In this document: positions 8,329 to 17,194 of the stretch, piece by piece
Position numbering within the stretch: the stretch's first letter is position 1
Layout of the letters: each line of letters begins with the position of its first letter
From: a virus
IMG/VR virus record: IMGVR_UViG_3300050821_004743
Span: 1 to 44,568 of that record
Length of the DNA stretch: 44,568 nt
Direction: 5' to 3' (one strand)
Notes under the pieces: model-generated
Told to the model about the DNA's origin: nothing
What the model saw: the letters and a program-made list of their open reading frames with translations, nothing else
Database searches by the model: none
Made by a program: the position numbers and the translations under genes

Positions 8329-8678
8329 CCTTAATCTCGAACCTCTCGGATCAAGCCGACATGATCGTCTATGTGCCCTTGGCGGATGGAACGACCGTTC
8401 AGTACGAGTTCCTTTACCTCCCCACGATTCAGCGCTGGGCCATCAACGTGATCCATCCGACCATCACCATCAACGGGTTCATGCTCGTGGTGGCGCCGAA
8501 CTGTTTGCGCCAATGGAAAGACGTTATTCCCTTTGGCCTGATGTGTACCTCGACCGACGGAGCCGATCCGTTCAACATCGAGGATTTCGTCAACGGCCGG
8601 ATTCAGGTCTATTCTTTGGAAGCGGCGGACGTGCAATACGTCGAGGACAACATCATCGAAGCGCAGGCGGCCGCATGA
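8325..8678 (+). CDS. Baseplate plug-like protein (Pam3 gp18-type)
   Basis: 117 residues, overlapping both neighbours by 4 bases. It contains YEFLYLPTIQRWAINVIHP and the segment FMLVVAPNCLRQWKDVIPFGLMCTS. This small beta-rich family sits between the Dit-position gene and the hub gene in many compact myoviruses and has been described as a baseplate plug. The assignment rests on pattern and synteny. Confidence 0.65.
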   Translation: MTLISNLSDQADMIVYVPLADGTTVQYEFLYLPTIQRWAINVIHPTITINGFMLVVAPNCLRQWKDVIPFGLMCTSTDGADPFNIEDFVNGRIQVYSLEAADVQYVEDNIIEAQAAA

Positions 8679-9568
8679 AGTTTGGGCGAACCTACATCAT
8701 GACGGTGCAGCCGAACCCCGTGACGAACCCGGGCGGGAAACTCTTGACGATCCCCTTCCCGATAACGATGGAATTTGACGTCGTGCGGAACACCTTCGCC
8801 AGCGCAAACACGGCCACGTTCCGCATCATGAACCTCGGGCCGGATCTCCGTAAACAGATTTTCCATGACCGCTATTCGACGGGTGTGGATCAACAGCAGC
8901 AGATCCTTGTCCAGGCGGGATACAACAGCAACGTGAACACGCCCTTGGCCACTATCTTTTCGGGGGACATCCTGTGGGCCTATTCGGTCCGCCAGAAAGA
9001 GAATTGGATCACCCAGATCGAATGTTTTGACGGCGGCGTGGGGATGCTGAACGGGCAAGTACAGCAGACCATCCCGGCACCCTATGACGTGAACTTCGCT
9101 TTACAGCAACTGGCCAAGACGCTCCCTGGCGTGGCCACGGGCACTATCGCCATCCCGCCTTCCCAGAACTCCCGCGGCATCGTTTTAAAAGGGAACTCCT
9201 GGGATCTCTTCCGCAAAATCGCGGGGACGAACGAAGCCTTTATCGACAACGGGAAGGTCAACTGCGTGGCTCCCGACAATTACATCATCGACCCGAACGG
9301 TATCCCGCTCATCTCGAGCGACACGGGTCTTTTGAACACGCCCCGCAAACTCGGAGCATTGATCGAAGTCGACATGGTTTTTGAGCCGCGCATCGTGGTC
9401 AATCAGCTCGTGCAGCTTGAGAGTTTAGAGGCCTACTATAACGGGCAGTACATCGTGAAAGGCATCGCGCACCGCGGGACGATCTCGGGCGCGGTGTGCG
9501 GTCAAGCCATTACCCGCGTTTCGCTCTGGGCGGGAATCGGGGCATTGACCATGGCGGCCGCCGCATGA
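8675..9568 (+). CDS. Baseplate hub protein (gp27/gpD-like)
   Basis: 297 residues from ATG 8675 (inside the upstream TGA); the open frame further upstream lies within the previous gene. Typical hub features are IPFPITMEFDVVRNTFASANTATFRIMNL, FSGDILWAYSVRQKENWITQIECFDG and the C-terminal NGQYIVKGIAHRGTISG. The hub trimer anchors the spike and continues the tube. The next gene is the spike, in agreement. Confidence 0.8.
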   Translation: MKFGRTYIMTVQPNPVTNPGGKLLTIPFPITMEFDVVRNTFASANTATFRIMNLGPDLRKQIFHDRYSTGVDQQQQILVQAGYNSNVNTPLATIFSGDILWAYSVRQKENWITQIECFDGGVGMLNGQVQQTIPAPYDVNFALQQLAKTLPGVATGTIAIPPSQNSRGIVLKGNSWDLFRKIAGTNEAFIDNGKVNCVAPDNYIIDPNGIPLISSDTGLLNTPRKLGALIEVDMVFEPRIVVNQLVQLESLEAYYNGQYIVKGIAHRGTISGAVCGQAITRVSLWAGIGALTMAAAA

Positions 9569-10272
9569 CCTCTCAAGCGCCAGCCAAACCGATCATCGAG
9601 CCCACGCTGATTGAGACCCTCAAGCAGCTTGAACTCGAAATCTTTGCCACCCTGAATTGCATGGTGCCCGGGACCGTGCAGAGTTTCAATTCGGCCAAAG
9701 GCACCGTTGTCGTCAAGGCGGCCTTCAAGAGCCAAGGGCCCGACGGCTCGATCATTGACTCCCCGCTTCTTTTGGATTGCCCAGTCTTCACGCTGCAGGG
9801 CGGCGGCGGGTGCATCCTTCCGCCGATTGCCGCCGGTGACCAATGCGTCGTTATGTTCGCGGATCGCCATATCGACGCATGGTTCAAGAACGGCCAAGTG
9901 AATTTGCCTTCGCCAGATGACAACCGCACACATGACCTTTCGGATGGGTTCGCGTTCATCGGTGTGAACTCGCTTCAAAACGTGCTGGCCTATGTGGCCA
10001 ATACCTTCCGGCTGAAATATGGCGGGAGCACCATCGACTTGAAAAGCGGCCAAGTCTTGATCTCGAACACAAGCGGCGCCCAGATCAACGCCATCGCGGG
10101 CGGCCTCGTCCAGATTAAGAACGCCACCACGAGTTTGGCCAAAGCCCTCCAAGACCTTTGCACGGCGCTGGAAGGCGCACAGCTTGACGTCACGCATTCG
10201 GTATTCCAGCCCGCGACCATCGCGGCCATTACGGCGGCGTCCGTCGAAATCGCGGCTATCCTTTCGACATGA
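9565..10272 (+). CDS. Baseplate spike / membrane-puncturing protein (Gp138 N-terminal OB-fold type)
   Basis: 235 residues from ATG 9565. The OB-fold region MVPGTVQSFNSAKGTVVVKAAF ... GGGGCILPPIAAGDQCVVMFADRHIDAW matches the Gp138/gp45-type spike head. It is followed by HDLSDGFAFIGVNSLQN, then short beta-helix-like repeats (IDLKSGQVLISNTSGAQINAIAGGLVQIKN). The C-terminus is helical (ALCTALEGAQLDV region). No lysozyme domain is present, so this spike is purely mechanical. Confidence 0.83.
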   Translation: MTSQAPAKPIIEPTLIETLKQLELEIFATLNCMVPGTVQSFNSAKGTVVVKAAFKSQGPDGSIIDSPLLLDCPVFTLQGGGGCILPPIAAGDQCVVMFADRHIDAWFKNGQVNLPSPDDNRTHDLSDGFAFIGVNSLQNVLAYVANTFRLKYGGSTIDLKSGQVLISNTSGAQINAIAGGLVQIKNATTSLAKALQDLCTALEGAQLDVTHSVFQPATIAAITAASVEIAAILST

Positions 10273-10643
10273 TTATGCGCGCCCTCACATCGGCCGGCGA
10301 CTGGACATTCGGGAAAGGGCTCTCGAACTACAATACCGACGAGAACGCCATCAATGAAGACATTCAAACGTGGCTGCAATCGTGGGTCTCCAACTGTTTT
10401 TTTGCGCTGAAAGACGGTATCGACTGGACGAACCTTCTGGGCGTCGGCCAGCAGACCAATTTAAAAAACGCGCTTCGCCAAGGGATCTTGCAGCGCACGG
10501 GCGTCATCGGGATCAATTCCATGGACTTCGAGTTCAATCCCCAGACGCGCGCCGTCACCATCAATTTTGACGTCACGACCATCTATAGTCAGTCGTTCCA
10601 GAACACGATCACGGTGACGGCGGGGGTTCCTCTTGGCAACTAG
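10269..10643 (+). CDS. Baseplate wedge protein, gp25-like
   Basis: 124 residues coupled to the spike gene by ATGA. DENAINEDIQTWLQSWVSNCFFALKDGIDWTNLLG and the strand pair FEFNPQTRAVTINFDVTTIY fit the gp25/gpW-like or DUF2634-like wedge proteins that start the baseplate wedge. Its place directly before a baseplate-J gene is the conserved order. Confidence 0.75.
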   Translation: MIMRALTSAGDWTFGKGLSNYNTDENAINEDIQTWLQSWVSNCFFALKDGIDWTNLLGVGQQTNLKNALRQGILQRTGVIGINSMDFEFNPQTRAVTINFDVTTIYSQSFQNTITVTAGVPLGN

Positions 10644-11814
10644 TACGCTCGATCAAACAGGCCTGACCATTGAATCGCTGAACGATATCATCGCGGATCT
10701 CGTCGCGGGGTATCAGTCCATCTATGGCGCGGACATTAACGTCAATTCCAATTCGCCAGACGGCCAGCTCATCAACATTTACGCCCAGAGCATCAGCGAC
10801 CTACTTCAATTCTTGCAGGCCATCTATGCGTCGTTCGATCCCGATACTGCCTATGGCGTTCAGCTTGACCAACGGGTCGCCATCAATGGCCTCACGCGCA
10901 AGCAAGGCACCTACACGCTGGCCTATGTGGCCATTACGACGTCGCAGGCCTTGACGCTGTACGGCCAAGACCAGTCGACGCAAACGATCTTTACCGTGGC
11001 GGACGCCCAAGGAAATCAGTTTCAGCTCATGACCACGACCGTCTTTGGCGGCGCTGGCACGCAGACGCTGGCGTTTCAAGCGGTGGCCATCGGGCAAGTG
11101 GAGACGACCGCTAACACGATCACAAATCAAGTGACCTCCACCCTGGGCGTCACGACGGTCAATAACCCGTCGACATCCAATGACGTCATCGGTGTCAACG
11201 AAGAGACCGACGCCCAGCTTCGGGTGCGCCATCAGCAAATGTTTGCGCTGGCGGCCACGAGCCCGGCCGATTCAGTCGAAGCGGCCATCCTTGAAATCCC
11301 CGACGTAATTGATGCGCTCGTGTGGGAGAACTACACGGGGTCAACGGATGCCACGGGAACGCTGGCTCATTCCATTTGGTGCATCGTGCGTGGCGGCCAA
11401 GCCTCGGAAATCGGCCAAGCCATCTATGCGAAGAAAGGCCCGGGGTGCGGAATGCGCGGAGCCGTTTCCACGAACATTGCGCGGCCAAACGGGACCGTCT
11501 TTACAGCGGCGTGGGATACGGCCATCGCCCAGACGCTTTATATCCGCTTTACGATCAACCCCATCAATTCGTCGGTCAACTTCTCGGGCCCAACGCTGGC
11601 GGCGGCGCTGGCGGCGGCGCTTTCTTATCGGCTCAATCAAGTGGCCACCATCGGTCAAGTGATTACGGCCATGCTGGCGATCGCGCCAAACGGATACCTG
11701 ACAGTCCCAGGCGTTTCGGTGGATAACATTTCATTTTTGGGATCGGTTCCAGCGACGAGCCCGGCATACTATTTCACGGTAGCGGCGGCGAACATTAACA
11801 TTACGGTTGCCTAA
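10633..11814 (+). CDS. Baseplate J-like wedge protein
   Basis: 393 residues starting at TTG 10633, with CGGGGGTT just upstream; the start overlaps the gp25-like gene by 11 bases. The gpJ pattern is clear: an N-terminal helix LNDIIADLVAGYQSIYG, NSPDGQLINIYAQSISDLLQFLQAIYASFDPDTAYG, and ETDAQLRVRHQQMFAL followed by SVEAAILEIPDVIDALVWEN. It forms the main wedge that links hub and fibres. Confidence 0.85.
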   Translation: MATSTLDQTGLTIESLNDIIADLVAGYQSIYGADINVNSNSPDGQLINIYAQSISDLLQFLQAIYASFDPDTAYGVQLDQRVAINGLTRKQGTYTLAYVAITTSQALTLYGQDQSTQTIFTVADAQGNQFQLMTTTVFGGAGTQTLAFQAVAIGQVETTANTITNQVTSTLGVTTVNNPSTSNDVIGVNEETDAQLRVRHQQMFALAATSPADSVEAAILEIPDVIDALVWENYTGSTDATGTLAHSIWCIVRGGQASEIGQAIYAKKGPGCGMRGAVSTNIARPNGTVFTAAWDTAIAQTLYIRFTINPINSSVNFSGPTLAAALAAALSYRLNQVATIGQVITAMLAIAPNGYLTVPGVSVDNISFLGSVPATSPAYYFTVAAANINITVA

Positions 11815-12542
11815 TGACTACAGCTCAACTCATCGCGTATTACGTTGACCTTCTGATCCTGCAATACGGCACCCAGCCGAACGCGCAGGCGACGGTCTCT
11901 CTGATCGTTGGCGAATTGATCCAGAACCAAATCGCCACCGAAGTGCAGGACGCCTTCGATATCGCCACGGCGGTCGGCGTACAGCTCGACGTCTTGGCAT
12001 CCTATCGCGGACTCACCCGGTACGTGTACGGCTTCAATGCCAATCAGAAATTTTTCTCGATGCCCTCGTATGTCGCTCCGACGGTGGCGGGCGTTGGCTT
12101 CCAAAACTATGCGAGCCCTCCGAACGGCGGCTTCTTCCTGACCTATGGAAGTTCCAGCGTCGTGGTCTATACGATGACGGACGATGAATTGCGCCAGGTC
12201 TTGGCGTTCAAATGTGTGGCCGACTCGATGTTTCTTTCGGAAGAAACACTCGACAATCTCATGTTTCAGTTCTTCGGAAGCCAGGAAGGCTACTACGATC
12301 AGTTCAATATGTCGGTCATCTTCATCGAGCCCGTGATCGACACGTCAACCATTTTCCCGTTGGCTTGGGCGTTGGGGATTATCCCGCGCGCGGCCGGCGT
12401 TCAGTACAATCTCGTGCGCGCACCGACGAGCGACTTATTCAGTCTCCCATCGTATACGAACCCGCACGCCGCTAACGAGTTCGGCTTTACGAACTATTCT
12501 GGGACCGTCACAGGCGGTTCCTTTGTGAGGTATCCATCATGA
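11814..12542 (+). CDS. Baseplate wedge/fibre-attachment protein (DUF2612-like)
   Basis: 242 residues, start overlapping the previous stop by one base. IATAVGVQLDVLASYRGLTR and LRQVLAFKCVADSMFLSEETLDNLMFQFFG are the recognisable parts of DUF2612 proteins, which follow gpJ and connect tail fibres to the baseplate, the role of gpI. The C-terminus is Phe/Tyr-rich. Confidence 0.75.
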   Translation: MTTAQLIAYYVDLLILQYGTQPNAQATVSLIVGELIQNQIATEVQDAFDIATAVGVQLDVLASYRGLTRYVYGFNANQKFFSMPSYVAPTVAGVGFQNYASPPNGGFFLTYGSSSVVVYTMTDDELRQVLAFKCVADSMFLSEETLDNLMFQFFGSQEGYYDQFNMSVIFIEPVIDTSTIFPLAWALGIIPRAAGVQYNLVRAPTSDLFSLPSYTNPHAANEFGFTNYSGTVTGGSFVRYPS

Positions 12543-13804
12543 GCCAGACATACCCTTTAAAGACCCTGATTCAATTCGCCGGATCCGCTTCGGCGGCCGC
12601 TGGCGGCATCGCCAAGTTCGGATCTTTGGCGGCGTCATCCATCGCCTATTCGACCGATCCCGCCGTTATCCAAGCGCTGACCGCATGGGTGCAAGGGTGG
12701 TCGAATGCCGTCATCTCGGGGAACAATGCCCCGGCGCTCGAGGATATGAACGCCGTTCTCTTCGTGCTTTCCTACATGATGAGCTATCAGTATCAAGAAG
12801 GCATCCGAGAATGGGATGCGGGGACCACGTACAACAAAGGCTCGATCGTGAAGCTGCCCTATGCCTCGACCACCGGCGCACGGCTCTGGGTTTCGTTGGT
12901 CGACTCCAACTTGAACAACGCGCTCCCGGCCGCGCCTGCCTCTAACGGGAACTGGAAATATTGCGGCGACCTCACGTTCAATCCGAACCTCGGCGGTTAT
13001 CGGCGGCCGAATCTGACCTATGTCTCTGGAACAACGGCCAGCCTTGAAACGGGACTTGATGGAACATCCGGGGAAGCGGCGGTTCTTTTCCCGGATCTCT
13101 CGCTCATTAAAGATTCAACCTCGGGCCATATCGTTCTGAACTTGGCGCAGGTCGCCTCACTCGGCGCATCCCCACAATCGGGGCTCGACACGGGAAGCGT
13201 GGTCAACAATACGTGGTATGCGGTCTATGCGGTTAAGGCCAACAGCGCCGCGAACTTCGTTCTTGTGGCATCGACCAACATGCCCGTGCAGGCGAACTAT
13301 GCCACGTTGAACAGCAATTTCGGCACGAACGGATGGGTCTACCTCGGAATGATTCGCTATGGCGATCAGTCGGGCGTGGCCAATGCCATCGTGAAGTTCA
13401 CGCAGACCAACGGTGTCACGATCACGCGAAACGTAAACAGCCCGTCGGGCCTCGGAATCTTCAATGGAATCCTCTTAGCATCCAGCGCCAGCGCTTCGTC
13501 GTTGGCTTGGGCGTATGCGTCTGGGACGACGGGTGCGACCATTCCCGTCCATCTTCTGGAAGGGTTCGCGGCTTCCGGGTTCAGCCCTGGCGCCGTGGCA
13601 GGTCTTTCGTATTTCTCGAGCAACGCGCGAACGTTCGATATGAACATCGTGTATGCGGCGGCGTCTGCCGGCGTCTTCGGACAGCGTGCGCCGGTGCAGT
13701 TCTTGGACGGGATGCAAGTCTCGATGCCCGCAGCGGGTCCGTGCGGAATCTTCTTGGTCGGGTGGATTGATTCGCTCCTGGCCAGCCCTATGGGTCTACT
13801 CTAA
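12539..13804 (+). CDS. Tail fibre protein
   Basis: 421 residues, coupled by ATGA to the wedge gene. The N-terminal 100 residues look like the attachment part (STDPAVIQALTAWVQGWSNAVI). YQYQEGIREWDAGTTYNKGSIVKL ... WVSLVDSNLNNALP is a carbohydrate-binding-like module common in phage fibres. The distal half is Gly/Ser/Ala-rich and beta-structured, and probably contacts the host. No depolymerase or chaperone domain is visible. Confidence 0.8.
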   Translation: MSQTYPLKTLIQFAGSASAAAGGIAKFGSLAASSIAYSTDPAVIQALTAWVQGWSNAVISGNNAPALEDMNAVLFVLSYMMSYQYQEGIREWDAGTTYNKGSIVKLPYASTTGARLWVSLVDSNLNNALPAAPASNGNWKYCGDLTFNPNLGGYRRPNLTYVSGTTASLETGLDGTSGEAAVLFPDLSLIKDSTSGHIVLNLAQVASLGASPQSGLDTGSVVNNTWYAVYAVKANSAANFVLVASTNMPVQANYATLNSNFGTNGWVYLGMIRYGDQSGVANAIVKFTQTNGVTITRNVNSPSGLGIFNGILLASSASASSLAWAYASGTTGATIPVHLLEGFAASGFSPGAVAGLSYFSSNARTFDMNIVYAAASAGVFGQRAPVQFLDGMQVSMPAAGPCGIFLVGWIDSLLASPMGLL

Positions 13805-13818
13805 TGGAGGGTACAGAT

Positions 13819-14076
13819 ATGCAAAAAGGCGTTCTGATTAAAGACGCAAAAGGAAATGTGATCGAGAAACGGGTTTGTGCTGGCGACACCTCGAACCTCG
13901 ATGAACAGCTCAAAGCCGAAGGCGTTATCTATGAGATCTACGATGACACCGATGACGCTTTCGTTAGCGCCGTAGTTGTGCCACAATTAACCCCGGCGCA
14001 AGTGGCTTGGCAAAAAGTTCGGACAGATCCGACGCAAGCCGTCATCTTCCTAGCGAAACAGCTAGGGCTCGAATAA
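13819..14076 (+). CDS. Small acidic fibre-associated protein (possible fibre assembly factor)
   Basis: 85 residues from ATG 13819, which has GGAGGG at 13806-13811 with a 7-base gap. An in-frame ATG at 13804 lies within that ribosome site and is less likely. The sequence is acidic (VIYEIYDDTDDAF) and ends with PAQVAWQKVRTDPTQAVIFLAKQLGL. Short proteins after fibre genes are often assembly chaperones; that role is inference. Confidence 0.72.
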   Translation: MQKGVLIKDAKGNVIEKRVCAGDTSNLDEQLKAEGVIYEIYDDTDDAFVSAVVVPQLTPAQVAWQKVRTDPTQAVIFLAKQLGLE

Positions 14077-14088
14077 GGAGACATGACC

Positions 14089-15738
14089 ATGAAAAGAATT
14101 CTTCATATCGCTTCGATCATCGGGCTCATCGCTGGGCTTGGTAAGGCGGCACAGGCCGGCGTGGTCTACACGACTCCCATTGTGACGGGCGTTCAAACGT
14201 CATCGACATCCTTCCCGCTGAACTTGAACACGGCGGCGGGGCCCCAGACGAGCATCGACCGCATGGCCGTGCAAGTGAATTGGTCGAACCAATCGGCCAC
14301 GAACAAGACTTTTACCGACGGTGGCGAATCCACGGGCACCTTCATCGTCAATTCGGTGAACGGTCTTGTGCTCTCGAGCGCGACCGATTCGGTAACCGTT
14401 GCGGCCAATTCCGTCATTCAATCTTCGGCCTCTTACGATAGCCTGACCGTCATTTCGACCAACGGACTCACGGGCGCCATCATCACCGTGAACGGAAACA
14501 CGGTCAAAAATAACGGCTGGCGCATCGACGTTTCGAGTGATACTGCCGCCGATATTGCGACCCAGATCAGCGCCCAAATTTATCAGGTGCTGGCGACCGC
14601 TTCGGGATCAAACGTATCCCTTGTCGCGCGCACAAAAGGAACGGCCGGCAATGCGTATACGCTGGCTTCTTCCACCCCGAGCGCCATCAGCGTGAGTTCT
14701 CCCACTTTCATCGGTGGAAAGAACCCGGCATTCCAAAATCAGTCCATCACAATCAACGGAGTCGTTTACCCGCGGGCATCTTATTGGAATCAGCCCAATA
14801 CGGGGGACGACACCTCGACTGGGACCGCCATCTCATTGGCGGCCTTGTTTAACACGGTCAAAGGCATCACGGCGACGTCGGCCGGGAGTGTGGTTTATGC
14901 CACGGCCACCGTGGCGGGAAGCGCCGGGAACTTATTCACCATCTCGGCTTCCACCACAGCCTTGACGATTGGGACTCCGAACTTCACTGGCGGCGTTGAC
15001 AATGCTAAGGTGTGCATCAACGGAACGTGCTTGACGCAGGGCACCGATTGGACGAAAGGGGCGACCACCGCCTTGACGGCCGCCAGCATCACCTCGGCTA
15101 TCAATGGAAATTCCGTCTTGGCTCCGCTTGTGACCGCCACGACCGTGGCGTCATCCTCAACTATCACATCCGACACCGTTGGAACGGCGACGAATTACAC
15201 ATTGACGTCTTCGACGCAGAGCCAGATCTCGGCATCCAATCCGACGATGACCGGCGGAACGAACTCGGCGTATACCATCAATACCACGCCGATTGCCATT
15301 CCGACGCACGGCTTCGCGCAAGGCCAGGCGGTTCTCTATACCTCGGGAACCATCACCATCGCGCCGCTCGTGAATCAGACGACCTACTACGTGGGCTATG
15401 TGGATGCCAACGATGTCAAACTGGCGAGCTCCACCGTGCAGGCGGCGGCGGGCAATTACCTCGTCTATACGAGTTCGTCCGTGGCTGGACCGCACACGTT
15501 CACCTTGGCGCCCTTGTCGACCACGGGGACGGCCAGCTTCAAGTGGCAGTATTCCAACGACTGCGTGACTTATAACGACATCCCAAGCATCTCGAGCACG
15601 ACCATCGCGTCACCATATACGACCAGTTCCCAGAACTGGGATTTCGGGAACACGAATTATAAGTGCATCCAAATGAACTACATCGCACCGACGACGGGCG
15701 GCATCAACTTACAGGCCATCCCGAACGGGAAAAACTAG
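14089..15738 (+). CDS. Signal-peptide protein with three internal repeats (adhesin-like virion or secreted protein)
   Basis: 549 residues from ATG 14089, 8 bases after AAGGAG; an ATG at 14083 sits too close to that site. Residues 1-23 form a clear Sec signal peptide: a basic n-region (KR), a hydrophobic core, and AQA before Gly24. Three repeats follow at about 130-210, 218-302 and 306-390. Each has an NG-V/I strand, a helix with A-I/A repeats, a G(T/S)AGN-like turn and a final P-x-F/M-x-GG. Residues about 395-470 form another beta domain (PTHGFAQGQAVLYTSG). The C-terminus has two Cys near the end. An exported protein among fibre genes is unusual. Its role is unknown; it could be an exported or cell-surface factor, or a structural protein with a mis-predicted leader. 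Confidence 0.78.
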   Translation: MKRILHIASIIGLIAGLGKAAQAGVVYTTPIVTGVQTSSTSFPLNLNTAAGPQTSIDRMAVQVNWSNQSATNKTFTDGGESTGTFIVNSVNGLVLSSATDSVTVAANSVIQSSASYDSLTVISTNGLTGAIITVNGNTVKNNGWRIDVSSDTAADIATQISAQIYQVLATASGSNVSLVARTKGTAGNAYTLASSTPSAISVSSPTFIGGKNPAFQNQSITINGVVYPRASYWNQPNTGDDTSTGTAISLAALFNTVKGITATSAGSVVYATATVAGSAGNLFTISASTTALTIGTPNFTGGVDNAKVCINGTCLTQGTDWTKGATTALTAASITSAINGNSVLAPLVTATTVASSSTITSDTVGTATNYTLTSSTQSQISASNPTMTGGTNSAYTINTTPIAIPTHGFAQGQAVLYTSGTITIAPLVNQTTYYVGYVDANDVKLASSTVQAAAGNYLVYTSSSVAGPHTFTLAPLSTTGTASFKWQYSNDCVTYNDIPSISSTTIASPYTTSSQNWDFGNTNYKCIQMNYIAPTTGGINLQAIPNGKN

Positions 15739-15750
15739 GGAGAAACCATC

Positions 15751-16335
15751 ATGAGCCAAATCGAGTTTGGAAGCGCCGTCTCGGGAACGTACTATGCCGT
15801 GCGGCGTAATCGCTTCAACGGCCAAGTGTGGAACACCAACACCGTGGCCTATGAGAACTTCAACGCCAGCAACTGGGCCAATTACGCCATCGCCCTCACC
15901 CAGCAAGGCGTCACGGGTTACTACGTGGCGGCCGCCCCCTCTGACCCGGTGGGCACGATCAGCTCGGATGTCATTTATAAGCAAGCGGGCGGCTCTCCCG
16001 CGACATCCGACACGTTCCAGACCATCACCCATAATGCGGGGGAGAACGTGCAACAGATCGCAGGTTCGGGCGGTGCGCCGGTGCTCCTGGCGGCCAGCGT
16101 GAATACCGAAGTCCAAGGCACCGTTCAAACGGGGTCCATCTCGACGTCGAGTTTCACCTCGAGTTTGTCCGCCGCCTTGGCCAGCGCCTATGTGGGTCGG
16201 ACGTGCGTCTTCATGACCGGGGTCTTGGCGGGCGTGGCCACGCCGATCCTGGGCTATACGCCGACCAATGGCGTCTTGAGCGTCTCCACGCTTCCGAGCG
16301 CTCCATCCAACGGCGACACGTTCGTCATCATCTAG
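15751..16335 (+). CDS. Virion fibre-associated protein
   Basis: 194 residues with a GGGAGAAACC ribosome site. The first 60 residues (YYAVRRNRFNGQVWNTNTVAYENFN ... YAIALTQQGVTGYYVAAAP) match a small beta module found in many phage tail-tip and fibre accessory proteins. The second half is Thr/Ser/Ala-rich, with VGRTCVFMTGVLAGVATPILGYTPTNGVL near the end. It is probably structural. No enzyme motif. Confidence 0.7.
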   Translation: MSQIEFGSAVSGTYYAVRRNRFNGQVWNTNTVAYENFNASNWANYAIALTQQGVTGYYVAAAPSDPVGTISSDVIYKQAGGSPATSDTFQTITHNAGENVQQIAGSGGAPVLLAASVNTEVQGTVQTGSISTSSFTSSLSAALASAYVGRTCVFMTGVLAGVATPILGYTPTNGVLSVSTLPSAPSNGDTFVII

Positions 16336-16338
16336 GCC

Positions 16339-16803
16339 ATGGCCGCGCTTCCCTACACGGCGCTAAAGCCATTCGGTGGGCCGGGATCGTCCTATCGCTT
16401 CCCGGCGCCGCCGCTTTATCTCACCCTGGCGCTGACGCTCCCCGTTCAAAGCGCGGGGCTTCAATCCCCGGGAGATCCCTTGACCGCGCCATCCCTTCAA
16501 ATGGCATCGGTCGGAATCAAAATGAACCTGACGGTGGTCGATGCCAACGGGAACCCCGTCAACTTGGCGGGAGCCACGGGCCTCTTCATTCGCTTGGGCT
16601 ATCCTGATGGCGTGACGACGCGAACGCTTCCCGCGCGTCTCTTGACCAATGGCCAAGACGGCATCGTCACCTACACCACGCTTCCTAACGACATCACCGA
16701 GGATGGCTTCTATGGCGTCCAGGTTCAAGCGCAGGCGCAAAGCGCTCTCATTTTGACGGCCCCGGGATTCTTCTGGGCTTACCAAAACATCAATGGAAAC
16801 TGA
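16339..16803 (+). CDS. BppU N-terminal-like baseplate/fibre protein
   Basis: 154 residues. Residues about 60-150 have the BppU N-terminal pattern: VGIKMNLTVVDANGNPVNLAGATGLFIRLGYPDG, then an A-L-x-T-x-G-x-DGIVTY turn and DITEDGFYGVQVQ. This small beta-sandwich attaches receptor-binding proteins in some phages. The N-terminus is Pro-rich. It closes the structural gene run. Confidence 0.7.
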   Translation: MAALPYTALKPFGGPGSSYRFPAPPLYLTLALTLPVQSAGLQSPGDPLTAPSLQMASVGIKMNLTVVDANGNPVNLAGATGLFIRLGYPDGVTTRTLPARLLTNGQDGIVTYTTLPNDITEDGFYGVQVQAQAQSALILTAPGFFWAYQNINGN

Positions 16804-16822
16804 CCGCGGGGAGGACACACGA

Positions 16823-17194
16823 ATGGGAGTTCATCGGAGAGACCACGAGTCAGGGGTCAGTTTACACCGTCGGTCTCAAGACAACGTGATCGGGTTTGTC
16901 GAAAAGCACCCGCTCATTTTCACCGCCATTTTATCGGGAGCGCTTTCGGTGGGCGGCTGGGTGACGGCCCTCGCCTATCAGAGCAGCCAGATCAGCGCGA
17001 ACCATACGGAAATCGTGGCGCTCCAAGCGGAGAATGCCAATAACAAAGTGGAGATGCAATCCGTGAAAGATGCCGTCGCTGTCATCCCTGACATCCAGAA
17101 GGATGTCAAAGCCCTCTTGGTATCGGCCGGCATCGGGGACGAGGATTACGATATCTCGATCCGCAAAAAGCGCCAGCGTCGGCATGGCGGATGA
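16823..17194 (+). CDS. Membrane protein with coiled coil, holin candidate
   Basis: 123 residues from ATG 16823, preceded by GGGGAGG; an in-frame ATG at 16793 lies in the previous gene. Residues about 30-52 are one membrane segment (HPLIFTAILSGALSVGGWVTALAY). A coiled coil follows (IVALQAENANNKVEMQSVKDAV), and the C-terminus is very basic (KKRQRRHGG). A single membrane span with a charged tail next to an endolysin fits a class III-like holin or a tail-associated membrane protein. Overlap with the endolysin start (ATGA) supports joint translation. Confidence 0.7.
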   Translation: MGVHRRDHESGVSLHRRSQDNVIGFVEKHPLIFTAILSGALSVGGWVTALAYQSSQISANHTEIVALQAENANNKVEMQSVKDAVAVIPDIQKDVKALLVSAGIGDEDYDISIRKKRQRRHGG

